From Sphagnum magellanicum (Eukaryota > Streptophyta > Sphagnopsida > Sphagnales > Sphagnaceae), in NCBI GenBank assembly GCA_021904315.1, contig CM038919.1, positions 1,240,001 to 1,304,000 on the forward strand: 64,000 nt of DNA, in the 5' to 3' direction. Each line of letters opens with the position of its first letter. Position 1 is the first letter of the stretch. This document shows positions 36,801-48,809 of this stretch, in pieces. Made by a program: the position numbers and the translations under genes. Under the pieces are notes generated by a model, which was not told where the DNA came from, searched no databases, and saw only the letters and a list, made by a program, of their open reading frames with translations.

Positions 36801-37690
36801 TAAAAGGGGGTAGAAGGGCGTGCTAGAAGTCCTGGGATTAAACTAGAAAGAGGGACTAGATTATCAAGCTCAAATCTGCATCCAAAACCAACCACAAGAG
36901 GGTTAGTTAGCATTCGGGAACACCCTTGGGTGTTGGGACAAGCCACGGGCACTTTGACACACAAGACTCACAACGGCCCGGACTCAGGGGAAGCCACCAC
37001 CTTCCCCCATATAGTATACTCTGCAGCTCTCCGCCGAGGCTACATCCAAATGGCTCTTTTTCCCGGGACTCCCAAGTTAGAGTCCCGAAATTGTCCCAGG
37101 TTGGAGTCCCGGGACTTTGGACGCTCATAGCTCCTCGCCCCAAACTCGGATCGGGACGAGGTTTGAACCAAAGTTGTAGCTCTCGTTGAGAGCTTTGTAA
37201 CGCCGTGTCACACTCCTTGAGGCGACGTCAGGAAGAGGTCGATTCCTGACGTTTAGTGGTCGGGAGTCAAACTGGCAGTTTGACTCCTGGCCCTTCTTTT
37301 GCCCATAACTTGGGCTGCAGATGTCCAAATGGCCCATGAGAGTCCATTTTGGGCATCTACGCTTCAAGACCTTTTCATTGATATAAGGAACGCACCAAGG
37401 CAAGGAGATTTGACCCCTCAAATCGTCTTCTGAATTTTTGGGAGTCTCGGAGGACTCCATTTTCCCACTTTTGGGAGTGTGAGTTGCATTCTCACACTTA
37501 GCCCCAAAGTGGGGTTGCAACATGCCACATCTAATGATGCTGCCTTTCGATTCCAGCAAAGCACAAACCCATTCCGGATCTGCATCCCTATTCAATATGC
37601 ATGGAAATGAGGAACAAAGTGAAAGTGAGAAGATGGAAGTGGGTTCAATAGTCACACCGAAAGTGCAACCTATTGAATCGAAATAATTTC
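33850..37690 (+). mobile_element. Coding-like region downstream of the second Gypsy integrase (fossil)
   Basis: After an interval of about 650 bp, long stretches keep a coding look on the plus strand: an acidic/basic start (about 33870-33990), a segment 'VKEFLQAITQFNPK' (about 34140-34180), a Gly/Cys-containing segment (about 34347-34560), and helical Lys/Glu-rich segments (about 36430-36680). It resumes after the solo LTR at 36703-37522 and ends near 37687. Some plant Gypsy lineages carry an extra ORF after integrase (env-like or of unknown role); this could be such an ORF or the gag of a neighbouring element. It is broken many times. No family recognised. Confidence 0.45.
36703..37522 (+). 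mobile_element. Solo LTR, copy 2, with perfect 5-bp target duplication
   Basis: 820 bp from TGACGCACTCCC to GGGGTTGCAACA, flanked on both sides by TGCCA (36698-36702 and 37523-37527). Homologous to 4103-5100 and 29206-30110. It lacks the repeated CCCGGGCTTCC units of copy 1. It is inserted in the coding-like region downstream of the second Gypsy integrase, so it is younger than that element. Confidence 0.92.
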
Positions 37691-40600
37691 TAGTAATGGG
37701 ATTTTTTCCAATATTGTAGACAATTTTGACAAAGCCAAAGGTGCTATAATCATTCCAGCTTCTATGCTTGAAAAATTATAACTATTTCTAGTGGAATAGC
37801 TAATTTGATGTTTTTCAACACAACAGTCAAAGACAAGCGTTCCAATCCAATGGTCGAATCCCATATTGAGGAAAGGATTTTGATTCTGGTATAATCTAAA
37901 TCAACTGCTGTCCTTGCTGCCACTACATTAAGTTTTATTACTGCAACATAAGATTTAGGGCTAAATGTTAGGGTAGGATTATGGAAGATTACGATTATGG
38001 AATAATAGTGTAAAGAATGTAAATATGAGGACATAATCCCAATTAGAAAGGGGGATAATATTGAAGGTAGATTTTATCAAAACTAGTATGTTACCAATAT
38101 TTTATTGGAACTAATTTTCCTTACCAAATTTATTCTATTGAAAACCTTTCACCAAAACTGATTTATATTATTGGTTTATATTATGTATATTTAGGAATGA
38201 TTTTTTTAGGATTGTGCTAACTGTTTATTCCATCATTTCTAACTTCTTTCTTTTAGGTACTTAAAACTTCGTCCCTTTGTGGACTATGTAGGAGAATTTT
38301 TTTTGAAGAAAAATTACTTTTTTTTGCCATGTGTAGATTGTTCCTTTATAGGTTTGGAGTATTTTAATTATTTGTATGGAAGTATTCTTCCTTGCATGTT
38401 TGCTTCAAGTTTGTTTTTGCAGAATGGTTATGAGGTTGCGTTATTGAGATTCAACAATCCCTTTTGTGTTGAAGTTTTTTGATTACCTAAGGAAAATAAT
38501 AAGGTTTTTCTTCTGCTTCCTTATTTTATTTCTTTCAAAATTTGATAATTCACCTAATGGCCTTAATAATGAGTGTTGAAGAATTTTTTATAAAATATTT
38601 AATTTAATAAATTGAATTTTGGTTTTAGTAAAATACTTTTGAACTTTAACACCAAAAAATCAGTTTTATAAAACATTAATTTAATAAGGATTTTTTTAAT
38701 AAAAAGATTTTGATGGGAAAAAAAATGAAATGATGATAACCTACCATCAACATATTAAAAACATTCATAATTTAAAAATCAATGTGGTATTTGAAAATTT
38801 CAAAAATTCAAAATATAATTTTAAAATGTTCAAACTTCAAAAAATCATTTGCTAGATGTAAATGGGTCATAATGTGTATGACATATGAACAAAATTGTGA
38901 CTTATGATACAAAACATTAAAGTTTAAATTAATTATCATATTTTAGTATGATTGAAATTATGATCATTTTTCAAGGCGAAATGTAGAATTTAACAAAATT
39001 TGTACACTATTAAAAAATTCATATATATTCAAAAAAATTTAACCCAAATCATATAATTTATTGGGGGAATTATAAATATATTTCAAAACATGTTTCAAAA
39101 AAATCCTCTTTATAAACTAGTCAAAATGTTCACAAAAGGTTCATTTGTGATTCTTTTGTCACCATTGGCCCATTTGATTGTGATTGCACCCAAGTGCACT
39201 TCAAAATATTATTTGTGACTACAATTTTGGGGGACCAAAGTAGTGTGCTTTTACTTGCCAAGAATGTTTAGGAAGAATATTACATAAAGATTTAACTTTA
39301 TACCTATGAGGATAATGGAATCTTTTGTGACTTTAAGTGAGTTCAATCACCATGTTTATTGTTTGAATGCCATTCAATATGTTTTGGAATGGTTTCACTC
39401 AACATGCAATCACTCTATTTTGAAATGGTTCAATTCAACATTGAAGTTAAGGTCAAAAATTGCATGATACCACCCACTTGCCATCCACTTTGTTCATGGT
39501 TCTTCATTCATTGCAACCTTGTGAATACCTTCAACCTTTACAATTTTGTGTTGAGTGTTTTCCTTGTGTTAAAGTTTCCTCTATTTATGAAAGTCACGGG
39601 TTCAAAACTGGTGTCATTTATTGGTAATGGCATTAACCAAATTCATTTGGGTTGTGTTTATCACAATATTTTTTGATTCAAGTGAAGTGTTCTAATTGCT
39701 TTTGTAACAAGTCTTGTTGGATCTTTTGATCACCTTTCTTCCATAAGAAGGGTTGTTTCATGCATTCAATCAATTGAATCAACCAACATTGAACTTCTTT
39801 AAATTTCAATTACATCTACCATGAATTTGTCAGCTACAAAGTAGGATAGTTTAACACACATGTTCCCAATTGATCACCCTAATTTGTTGGTTGAAACATT
39901 GGAGTTGTTAGAATCGTTGGTATTGTAAATTGTTAGATGGGTTGTGAACTTGGATGTTTTAAGAGTTGGGTTGTGGATTCAAATGTGGTTGGGTGTGATG
40001 TGAATTTGGGCATTGTTGCAGGGCTTGTGGTGATGCATTTGCAAATCATGTTCATAATTCAATGGTTTCATCATTACATTGTTTGAATTTGATTGTCAAA
40101 TCTCATAGTGGTTTTTAGACATTGTCCATTTCATTCATGAAATCTTTCACATGAGGTGGTTGGTATATTGGTTTGCTATTTGGTAATTTTTCATTATTTC
40201 ATACACATCCCTTGGTCAAGTTGTTGCAAAAAATGTACTGTAGCTTTATCTTGAATGTTCATAGACTAATACTCCTTGTTATAACCCATGCCGACATGTG
40301 GTTGGAAATTTGCTTGACATTGCCATTAAGTGCTCCCCACTTGTTTTTCTAAGGAGGCTAGTTTAGTTTAGATGACCATGTAACTTGCTTTCATTACATA
40401 AGGATTAATCTTTTTTCATTTAGTGATTATAATTTCAAGTAGGTCATGTAGATTTATTTGGTTGAGCACAACAAAATATTAGTACTTTTTTACTTGAATG
40501 AACATAATGATTTTTTCAGTTCCCAATTCAACTAATGAGATTTATTGGAAAATTTTCCATTACTAAATCCTATGAATTTTTGGCTTGAAAAGTTGGAGCT

Positions 40601-41377
40601 TTTTTCATCTTCAATCCCCTTTTTAATCTTCTTATTGGATTTTGCAACTTGGTAGCCAAGAAGAGATCTTACAAAAATTGAATTGTTATTTTTTTGTTTT
40701 CAATTTTTAAATTGTATGTTCTTATTCATGTTGTGTGTTTATGTAGGTAGTGAAATGTAATTGAATTTGCTGAAGTTGACATTGAAGCTTGAATTGAATC
40801 TATCTTTAATGGATAAAAGTACAAGAAATAAAAGACTGATGGATTAGCTTATCGTGATTTCTTTCTTTCACTGAAATTGGAAAGCTTGGTGTCAAGGAGT
40901 TCCAAATTGATCTTTTGCAACCATAGAATTGTAATAGGCGTCCTATATAGAAATGAAACAAATGCCTTAATTGAAGCATATAATAAATAGTTTAACAATA
41001 GATTCAAAGACACATTTGTGTTGCAAATGAAATTTATAGAACATACTCTTACACATATTCTACACCTCTTGTTTGCATGTGAATTTTTACATTTTTTCTA
41101 AAGGTGGGAGGTTTTTAACATTGAATTATGCGCCCCTTTGTAGTAATTTTACATAACATTGGGGATTTCATTGCAAATTTATGTTTTCATGAAGATTAGA
41201 TGTTAGAAAATTTTCTCTTAATATTTAATTAATATTCACTACCAACAAGGATGCCACCTTTGTTTTTGTGGTAGCTTCCATCTCATATGTGAATGTAAAG
41301 TTTGTAGTTGTAACATCAACTTACCACTCATTTATCATTAATAATATGGGTAAATGGCATATATGGGTTGTTTCCAC
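37691..41377. other. Long AT-rich stretch without identified genes
   Basis: No supported gene. The segment ending near 39256 ('tttgtgactacaatttt...gtgtgctttta') resembles the right end of the MITE at 41639-42258 and may be a remnant of the same family. The 105-residue open frame at 39359-39676 matches nothing I know. Confidence 0.5.
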
Positions 41378-41461
41378 TACCCACCTACCAACAACCCACA
41401 AGTGTTTTTAACAAGTGAATTATTAGTTCACTTGTACAAGTTGTTAATAGGTAGGTGGTAA
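41378..41461. repeat. Imperfect hairpin
   Basis: The left arm 'cccacctaccaacaac...acaagtg' and right arm 'cacttgtacaagttgttaat...aggtaggtggt' are inverted copies with small gaps, so the DNA or RNA could fold into a stem of about 30 bp. It lies 180 bp left of a MITE and may be the remains of a foldback element. Confidence 0.55.
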
Positions 41462-41638
41462 AATAAGCAATTATTGAGCTAACACCATGGTTAACTACAA
41501 AATTGAAACCCAAAATAAAACTATTTTCAGACTACTTACCATCTATCCTTTGTGGTGAATTTTTCCCTTACTTATTTATGATACTGCCCACTTACATAGG
41601 TTGTTATTCAATGTTACCTAGGTAGTGTAATAAGTAGG

Positions 41639-42258
41639 GGGTGAAAGCACACTACAATGGTACATTTTGGGTAAGAAAATGTACTCGTTTTTTTACTACA
41701 TTTTGTATTATTTTGGGGCTAGATTTTTTTTCATTTCATTAGTGTTTTGAGAAACACTAAAAATGAATTTTTGACACAAAACCTCCCTCACAATTTTTGT
41801 TATCTTTCAAATGATAGTGCTTTTTCAAAAAAAATTATGTATTCACACATTTATGCTTGTTTGAATGAAAAACCTCATCTAGATGTTTTTTGTGAAATCA
41901 CATGAGTGGAACTTTTCATATATAATTAAAATCAGACAATGAATTTACATGTAATATATGATTGAGTACTTCATCAAGTTTGGTAATCATTTGAATGGTT
42001 TTTGAAGTAGATTTGCACTTTGCAGTATATTGGTATGATTACAATTTTTTCATTAATATACTTTTCAATCATTTGATATCAATTTTGGAGTGGGATTATT
42101 TTTTACAATCTTATTCTTTGGGTTTTGAACTACCTTCTTCCAAGTATTATTTGTAAAAAAAAGTTTCAATATAAACTTGGTAGAAGTTCAAATACATGCA
42201 TTTTCAAAAAATAGTATTTGTGACAACAATCTTTGACCACCACAATGTGTTTTCACCC
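41639..42258. mobile_element. 620-bp MITE with TAGG target duplication
   Basis: The ends GGGTGAAAGCACACTACAAT and (reverse complement of the right end) GGGTGAAAACACATTGTG form a terminal inverted repeat of about 20 bp with few mismatches. TAGG flanks both sides (41635-41638 and 42259-42262). No coding content. Another GGGTGAAAGCA word at about 43031 and the right-end-like sequence near 39256 suggest more copies in the window. Superfamily not assigned, since a 4-bp duplication does not decide it. Confidence 0.65.
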
Positions 42259-42359
42259 TAGGATTCAATAAATTTTGAAAATTTTAAAACAATTGATAGG
42301 TTTCTTGGAAGAACCAATGTTTTAACGTACATTTTTTGAAGTTCTATATAATTAAGATC

Positions 42360-43595
42360 CTAGTGTTTAATTTAGCCTAACCTAACATAGTTAGTTAATT
42401 AGTAGTTGTTGGTTAACATATAGTTTGTAACTAGATTGCAACTAAAAACTTATCCCATATATATTTTGTATTTGTTTTCAAGTTTTGAAACTATATAAGT
42501 GCACTAGAACATTGAAAATATATAAAGAACATTAAAAACCAAGTGCCATTTGGGATGAACCAATCAATTAGGCTGGACCTTTAAAGGTTCAATTTTTGAA
42601 ATAAAATAGGATTTAAAAACCTAACCTACTTTCTAGCCTAGGCTTGCTTAGCTAGCTACTTAGCTTAAACCTACCTACCTATGCTAGGTAGGTAGGCTAG
42701 GTTAAGTAGATAAAAAAATAGGCCAACTTATAAACCTACTTATATTAATTTGCAACACAAACTTGTGATTGTTTTGTTGATGGCAATTAAATTCAATATT
42801 CATTAATTTGAGCAAAAAATACATAAAACTTTAAAGGTACATAACAAATTACCTATCTTTGGTTTGTAAAACCCATTTGTGTGTACATATGTTGGGCATG
42901 TCACAACACTAAAACATGTCTTTCATGACTAAGACATTTTCCTGCTATGTCTTAATATAGGACCGTGTAGTCATATATGTCCATTAATCATATACTTTTA
43001 GTCATCTTTGTCACTACATTATGACTATATGAGGGTGAAAGCATGGTAAAATATACAAAAAAAGTTGCCGAAAAAATATCCTAGGTAAATACATAGGTAT
43101 GTAAGTTTAAAAACCTACTAACTTACATACCTATGATTATGTATGACTATTTAGCTACCAAAAAAATATTTATTTTTTAAAAATAAAATTAATATGCCAT
43201 GTGGCAATTTTGATTGTGCCATGTGTCACAATTTTGGACCATCATTAATAATCATAATGGATGATGGAAATCAATATTTAGAAAAAAAAAATAAAATTAT
43301 ATGTTAAAATCTTCTTAGTGCCATGTGTCATAATTTAATAGATGGATCACAATTAATGATGTCAACATGACATCATGGGTGTAGTTATGGAGTTGCATAG
43401 TAGTTGAAAATGAGTTGTTTTGAAAGAGTTGCAATTCAGTTGCAATGAGTTGCACCATATGTAATGAGTTGCAATTCTGCAATTCATGGTCCATTAGCAT
43501 TCACAACATATAAATACAACGAGTTACAAGTGGTCATTGTAACTCAAAAATTGAATTGCAAGGCTAGTTGTAGAAGGCCCCTTTTTTTCATAGTG
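42360..43595. mobile_element. CACTA-like element, right end
   Basis: Ends at 43595 in '...ccctttttttcatagtg', i.e. terminus CACTATGAAAAAAAGGG. Going left there is a 'gagttgcaatgagttgc' block (43390-43560), 'gccatgtgtcacaatttt' blocks (43190-43330) and a 'cctaacctacctacc' core (42360-42720), the same order as in the element ending at 2207. The left end is uncertain: CACTACATTATG at 43012 is preceded by tgt, matching the tgt after 43595, but this would leave out the core. Confidence 0.45.
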
Positions 43596-43959
43596 TGTGA
43601 AGTTTTAGGTTGGATGAAAGGTTTTAGGGTACTTTTTTTGGCCATGCTTTCTTTTAAACATGCTACTATGTCACAATTAATGACAAAATTTGTAAAATTT
43701 TGAAATTTTTTTCAATCAAATTTGCATGATAAAATTTTAAATTTTTTATAACTTGCTTCAACAAACTTAAGAAAAGTAGATGAAAATTCCAAAACAAAGC
43801 TTGAGGAGATTTTAATCTTCACCCCAAAAAACTAAACATTTTAGTGAAAACAAAGTAAAATTTAATCTTTTACAATTTGATTTTTTGTATTTGAATTTTC
43901 TTTATTTGGATTAGTTGAAAATAATGAAATTGCACTTATAATTTTGGTTGTAGGTTTGT
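43596..43959. other. Short unassigned AT-rich stretch
   Basis: Lies between the CACTA-like end and the hAT remnant. It may be the decayed N-terminal part or an intron of that transposase; nothing specific is recognisable. Confidence 0.4.
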
Positions 43960-44880
43960 TCGCAAAATCATTATGTTCCAAGAGGCTCTACAACTCAAAG
44001 ATGTTATTATCCTTTTGCAAAATAACAAACAAAATATTGTCAAAATCAATAGAAGAATGCTACTTCTTTTTATTTCACAAATTTTAAAAATAATTGTGGA
44101 TTCTTTTGCTTTTGTTGTGAGTGCTTGTGATTTGAATCAATCTAGTAGCCATTGGTTACTTTTTAATGCATTGTAGTTTGCCATTACTATGTTTTTAAAA
44201 TTTGGGGAATAAGTTACAAACCCATTAGGCCAAGTCAATTTGATTGATGACAATTTTGGGGTTAGTCTTAAATTGGTTTTGTTTGCTTTCAACATCAAAA
44301 AGGAAGTTTGGGGTGTTTTGGAATCTTTAAAAAAAGATATGAAAAAAAAACTCACAACATGTTTTTTATGCTAGAGCTGAGGTTTAAAAGCATTCATTAA
44401 TATATGTTTTTAAGTGATTGTGAGGAAGGTGTGAATCTTGTTGAGGAATATGATGAATGATTCTTATATAATATGCTTTTGAAATGCCATCATTATTTAC
44501 ATACAATGGAAAAATTTGAAGTTGGATATGTAGAGCAAGTAGTTGATGAAGATTTTCATTTGGATATTTTTGAACAAATTGTCAACATAAGTGAAACCAT
44601 GTTTCATACTATTGATTTTTTGGCCCACCAAATCCTAAGCATCATAAAATCACAATTGAATTATTTTTAATGTGCATTCTTACAAACCTAAGGAATTGTC
44701 ATTTACAATTGAATAATTTTAAAAAATCAACTTTTGTGAGTGTCAAGTGATCCTAAAGTTAATTGAAAATCACCTTCCAATATGTGGAGTTAATTGAAAA
44801 GGATCTAAATTGAGAGGAAGAGTAAGAAGAGTTTGAAATTTCATTTGAATGGGGTGAAGTTGTGAACATCTAAAAATTTG
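43960..44880 (+). pseudogene. Partial hAT transposase remnant
   Basis: Translated pieces match the middle and C-terminal part of the same kind of transposase as 12530-15480: 'VVSACDLNQSSSHWLLFNAL' (about 44115-44175), 'LFAFNIKKEVWGVLESLKKD' (about 44277-44338), 'LLKCHHYLHTMEKFEVGYVE' (about 44474-44533), and a dimerisation-like end with 'FLAHQILSIIKSQLN' (about 44620-44665) and a Glu-rich tail (to about 44880). The N-terminal zinc finger and catalytic start are missing, and stops and frame changes interrupt the rest. Not functional. Confidence 0.58.
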
Positions 44881-44889
44881 TTGGAAGAA

Positions 44890-45769
44890 ATAAGATTATA
44901 TATTTTTCACTTTTTGTTATTTTAATCTTTTATTGGGAAATTTTTGTAATTTTTATTGATAAAATTTCGTGTTAAAAAAAAATCAAGCTTTTGACAATTG
45001 GTATGTGAAAACCAGCTGATATGAAATGTGTGTGAGAATTGGCACTTTGGGAACTGGGCAAAATTGTTTTTCTCAAAATTTTGAAACCTTGCACAAGTCT
45101 CTTGCAGGCGAAAAAAATAAAAGAAAAACCTATGGCTAGTCTTACATTCTCTTCTAAAACTCAGACATAACAGATTTCAGAAAAACCAGAGAATCGCCCA
45201 TCACTGAAAAATTCTTTGATTTGTTTCAGAATTGATGATTCAAGGTTGTTTGTTTGATTTTATGAGAGTCCCCAATCAAGGGTCCATATACCCAACCTTA
45301 ACCTGCCAGTTCTTTTCTTTGGGTGCTGAAAGAGAGAGAGAGAGAGAACTGCCCCACAAGTAATTAGATTAGTGTTGATCAGTTTCAGCATCTTGACTGG
45401 TTATTCAAGTGCAATCTCTGAATTGGGTCTCTAGTATGGAATACCTAGACTACATTCATTGACCATATGGGAACATTGGGACTGGAATCAGACTTGAACC
45501 CTAGAACCAACAATACCATAGCCCCTTGCCCAAGTACCCAAGATGTGTAGGCAGTGTGTTAGCTAAGGTGCCCAGGTGGGCATGGGCCACAAATTTTCGG
45601 GCTGCCCTGCCCGATGAAATGGTTTAACCTCTTGGGACATATTGCCTATGTTGCTTCCATGCAACATGAGTTATAACTTATGAGTTATGATATGACCAAC
45701 ATGGGTGGCAAACACTAGATCTAAGTTGCCCTCGCAACAAGCACAGGTTTTTTTTGGGTTTTTGTTTTC
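44890..45769. other. Intergenic stretch, possibly the body of a Helitron-like element
   Basis: No gene recognised. A (GA)n microsatellite lies at about 45330-45347. GC-rich words ('gcccaggtgggcatgggcc', 'cgggctgccctgcccga') near 45565-45620 may belong to the Helitron-like element whose 3' end is at 46170. Confidence 0.4.
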
Positions 45770-45773
45770 TGTG

Positions 45774-46125
45774 TCAGTTAAATTGCTCGGACCCTTTTTT
45801 TTTTTTTTTTTTTGAGGTTTTGTTTTCTTTTTCAGTTAAATTGCCCGGACCTTTTTTTTTTTTTTTTGGGTTTTGTTTTCTGTGTTAGTTAAATTGCCCG
45901 GACCTTTGTTTTTTTTTTGGGGTTTTGTTTTCTGTGTGTGTCAGTTAAATTGCCCGGACCTTTTTTTTTTTGGGTTTTTGTTTTCTGTGTGTGTCAGTTA
46001 AATTGCCCGGACCTTTTTTTTTTTGGGTTTTGTTTTCTGTGTCAGTTAAACTGCCCGGACCTTTTTTTTTTTTTTTTTGATGGATTTTGTTTTCTGTGTC
46101 GGTTAAACTGCCCGGACCTTTTGTT
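45774..46125. repeat. ~54-bp minisatellite with long poly-T tracts, seven units
   Basis: The anchor 'ttaaattgcccggacc' occurs seven times (cores at 45785, 45843, 45896, 45952, 46005, 46053, 46110) at 48-58 bp spacing. Each is followed by a run of 9-21 T and then 'gggttttgttttctgtgt'. Length variation comes mainly from the T runs and a GT dinucleotide insertion. The Phe/Cys-rich open frame across it is an artefact. Confidence 0.92.
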
Positions 46126-46170
46126 TTTTTTTTTGCTCGACGGGTGCATTATGCACCGGGTTCACACTAG
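46110..46170 (+). mobile_element. Helitron-like 3' terminus
   Basis: A short palindrome 'ggtgcattatgcacc' (46143-46157) is followed nine bases later by CTAG (46167-46170) and then T. Plant Helitrons end in a hairpin about 10 bases before CTRR and insert between A and T, so the layout fits. The minisatellite directly upstream fits a non-autonomous copy. No Rep/helicase gene and no TC-type 5' end were identified. Confidence 0.6.
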
Positions 46171-46849
46171 TCATAATAATTATTGTAGACTACAATCTAA
46201 ATAATTTCACTTTTAGAGATTCATATTGACAAAATTTTCATAGTGAACCATTCTAGATCATGATACATTAATAATTTGAAAAACTAGAAACTAATTGATG
46301 ATGTTTTGAAAGAAATATAAATATTCGTTTGTCAATGTGGAAGCTGACTCTAGGCTATGATAATATTATTCAAGATGTGTGGGTGGGTCAATGTGAGTGA
46401 AATTAGTGTAAGGTGAAGTCTTAAGGTAGGGACATGATAAAAATGCTAATATTGGACACTCCCCATATCACCTTGTCCTAGGCCCTGTACTCTACAACTT
46501 TACCCTAACTATCACTACCATTGACAAGCTCACAAATCTTGCATAATTTTGCTTGTGAAATATGTCTTCCACTTGTGGCCATTACTAATGGAATAGCACA
46601 AAGCTAAAGTTATCATGAACTGAAAACATAGATAGATCACATGACATAGGAGGTGGAGGTTTCGTACAGCTACTCTCCTGAAGAGTGGTAGGGATCTTAC
46701 TCCTATAAGGAGGCAAAATTTCCCCACACCACTCTCAAGGATTAGACATAATATTACATCTTCTCTCCTCAGTGGAAAGATCATGGCTGCATATGCCCAG
46801 GTCTTTCCAAGTTCTTTATAAAAATGGATCTGGGTATATAGATGATGAT
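46171..46849. other. Intergenic stretch, nothing identified
   Basis: AT-rich, no supported gene or element ends. Confidence 0.45.
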
Positions 46850-48640
46850 CTGCACGCATGGGACAAGGCGGGAGGAGGAGTAGGAGGAGAAGGAGTGCGC
46901 GGTTCAGGATCCGAGGTAATTAACCAAGAATACCTTTATTGCACTACTATCTATTCCGGGATTTCGAAAGTTGTTCTGTTTTGTGGGAGTGGGTGGGGCT
47001 GGAGGGAGGACGGGGTGGTGGGCTTGGCGGCCATACAGGAGGAGGAGAGGGTTCCAAGCGGTGCGCAAAAGGAACCGCCACGCAGCCACCGGAACTACCC
47101 TAACTTCCGGCGCCCAACTCGACCGTATTCCTCGTTTTGTGCGGGCACCATTTTGTGCGAATGTATGCAGGCGGGATGAGTGATGCATTGACTTTTGAGA
47201 ACAAAATTACTAACTGGTCGGCAAACTCGGCATACTACTTGGGTATCATTAATGATTCAATTCTTCTTAGCGGTCTAATCCCCAACAACACTCATGCAGC
47301 AGCTTTCGCTTGACTTCCACCGTGGGGGTTTTTTCCTTCCGATTTTGTGATGTTGCCAAACAGGCGATCATCCACTAGAAGATTAAAGCTAAAGATTCGC
47401 GCTGATCCACTAGAGATTCACTAAAAGAATTTGGCTACAGACCAGGTATGAAAGTAAATTTCTTAAACAAATTTTCACATTTTTGGCTCCATGCTAGAAC
47501 CTTGTGAGAGAAATAAATTGTCAAAAAAAATTGTTGAAATCTCTGGCGACTAGGAAACCCCCAAAAAACCACAATATTTTCAGCCATTTTGAGGAAATTA
47601 GCTAAATTTGGCCACGGAAAAAACACGCTCACGACCCCAGCTGAGAGCACCCCAACTTCCCGCTCATGCCCGCGAGATTCATCAGGTGCAGATCATGTCA
47701 ATTCATCAGCAGGGCGGGCTGGAGAATTTTTACTTCTGCATCTAGCGGCAAGGAAATCCGAAACTACATTGGGGTCAATGGCTCATCATGTCAGCTGGTT
47801 TCTTTCCGAAGTGCACATGTTCATTCACGAGCACAATGTACTCATGATCTTTGGTTCAGCATCTTAATTTGTTTGTTGTTGTTTTTTGCCCTGGCTATGA
47901 ATTCTACAGAAGAAATGGAAATATATGTAGAGAATATATGATTGTCAATGACATATTTTCACTGTTACATATCCTAGTATTTCCTGTTCCATGTACTCCA
48001 ACTGCCATATTAATTATTGAGATCGGGCTGATCAGGAATTTAGAGACTAGATCATTTTGCATTTCTAAATTGGGTCTATCATTAGATACATTGGTCTCAA
48101 CTTGGGGTCTTAAGTTTACAGTTTACTGGACAGTTAGTTTCCTCTGAGTTGACCTTAGGCTGATCTCAACAAATTTCTTACTTTCTGCCGGACTAGAGGC
48201 TCAGGAATCATGTACATTAGGGATGAGAATGCTACAAGAATGTCAAACTGGAAAGGCCAGTACTACTACTGTCGTTCAGTTTCATCGTGTTGTTACAGCA
48301 AATAGTAAGGAGTAGGTAGCATTGGCGATTCAGGGCAGTGCAAGCGGCCGGCGCTGCACATGGTAACCAGTTTTCTAACTTGGGCTCCCGTTATCACCGC
48401 TTCTGCTTCTAATTCTTCTTCAGCAGCTCCTCGTGAGTCGCAGGGAAAGGTTGTTCTTGTCCCTAGCCTTCCGGAAGTTCCCTTCGAATGCTCGGCCCAT
48501 TGAGACTTTGATATAACTACCCTTTTTAGATCAGTCAGTCTGGACCGAATCCCTTTATCAGCGCTGACACCCGCTGACATCCTTACTGCATTCACGGGCA
48601 TTGATGATCTCATGAACTGATCATCTGCAGGTCGCTGGAT
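46850..48640. other. CpG-rich region upstream of the expansin gene
   Basis: Base composition rises and CpG becomes common ('gtgcgcggttcaggatccg', 'ttccggcgcccaactcgacc', 'gcggccggcgctgcac'). The 106-codon minus-strand frame at 48293-48613 and the frames at 46772-47188 lack recognisable domains. The region may hold the expansin promoter and decayed gene sequence; its composition fits a hypomethylated gene-rich island. Confidence 0.45.
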
Positions 48641-48647
48641 TCATCGA

Positions 48648-48654
48648 TATATAT
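48648..48654 (+). promoter_or_regulatory. Possible TATA box of the expansin gene
   Basis: TATATAT in 'catcgatatatatgtag', 155 bp upstream of the start codon. Position and sequence fit; no other element was used. Confidence 0.4.
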
Positions 48655-48809
48655 GTAGATCCACAAGCTGTTTTGATCGAACCAGCAATTTTGCATTCAG
48701 CTCGATCAGGATCTGATGTGTTTTTGGTAAAGTGTATTAGTATCATAAGATGTGGTGAAAACAGGCAATCAATATATATTGTTTCCAGGGTTTTGTAATT
48801 GTGAAGAGA

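Noticed and set aside
39359-39676. 105-residue frame in AT-rich DNA
   Set aside because: No family resemblance and no supporting gene structure.
45917-46204. 95-residue Phe/Cys-rich frame
   Set aside because: Translation of the poly-T minisatellite.
46772-47188. Overlapping open frames of 70-135 residues
   Set aside because: No domain or homology recognised; frames on both strands arise from the GC-rich composition.
48293-48613. 106-residue minus-strand frame upstream of the expansin
   Set aside because: No recognisable domain, no splice context, and it lies in the presumed promoter region.
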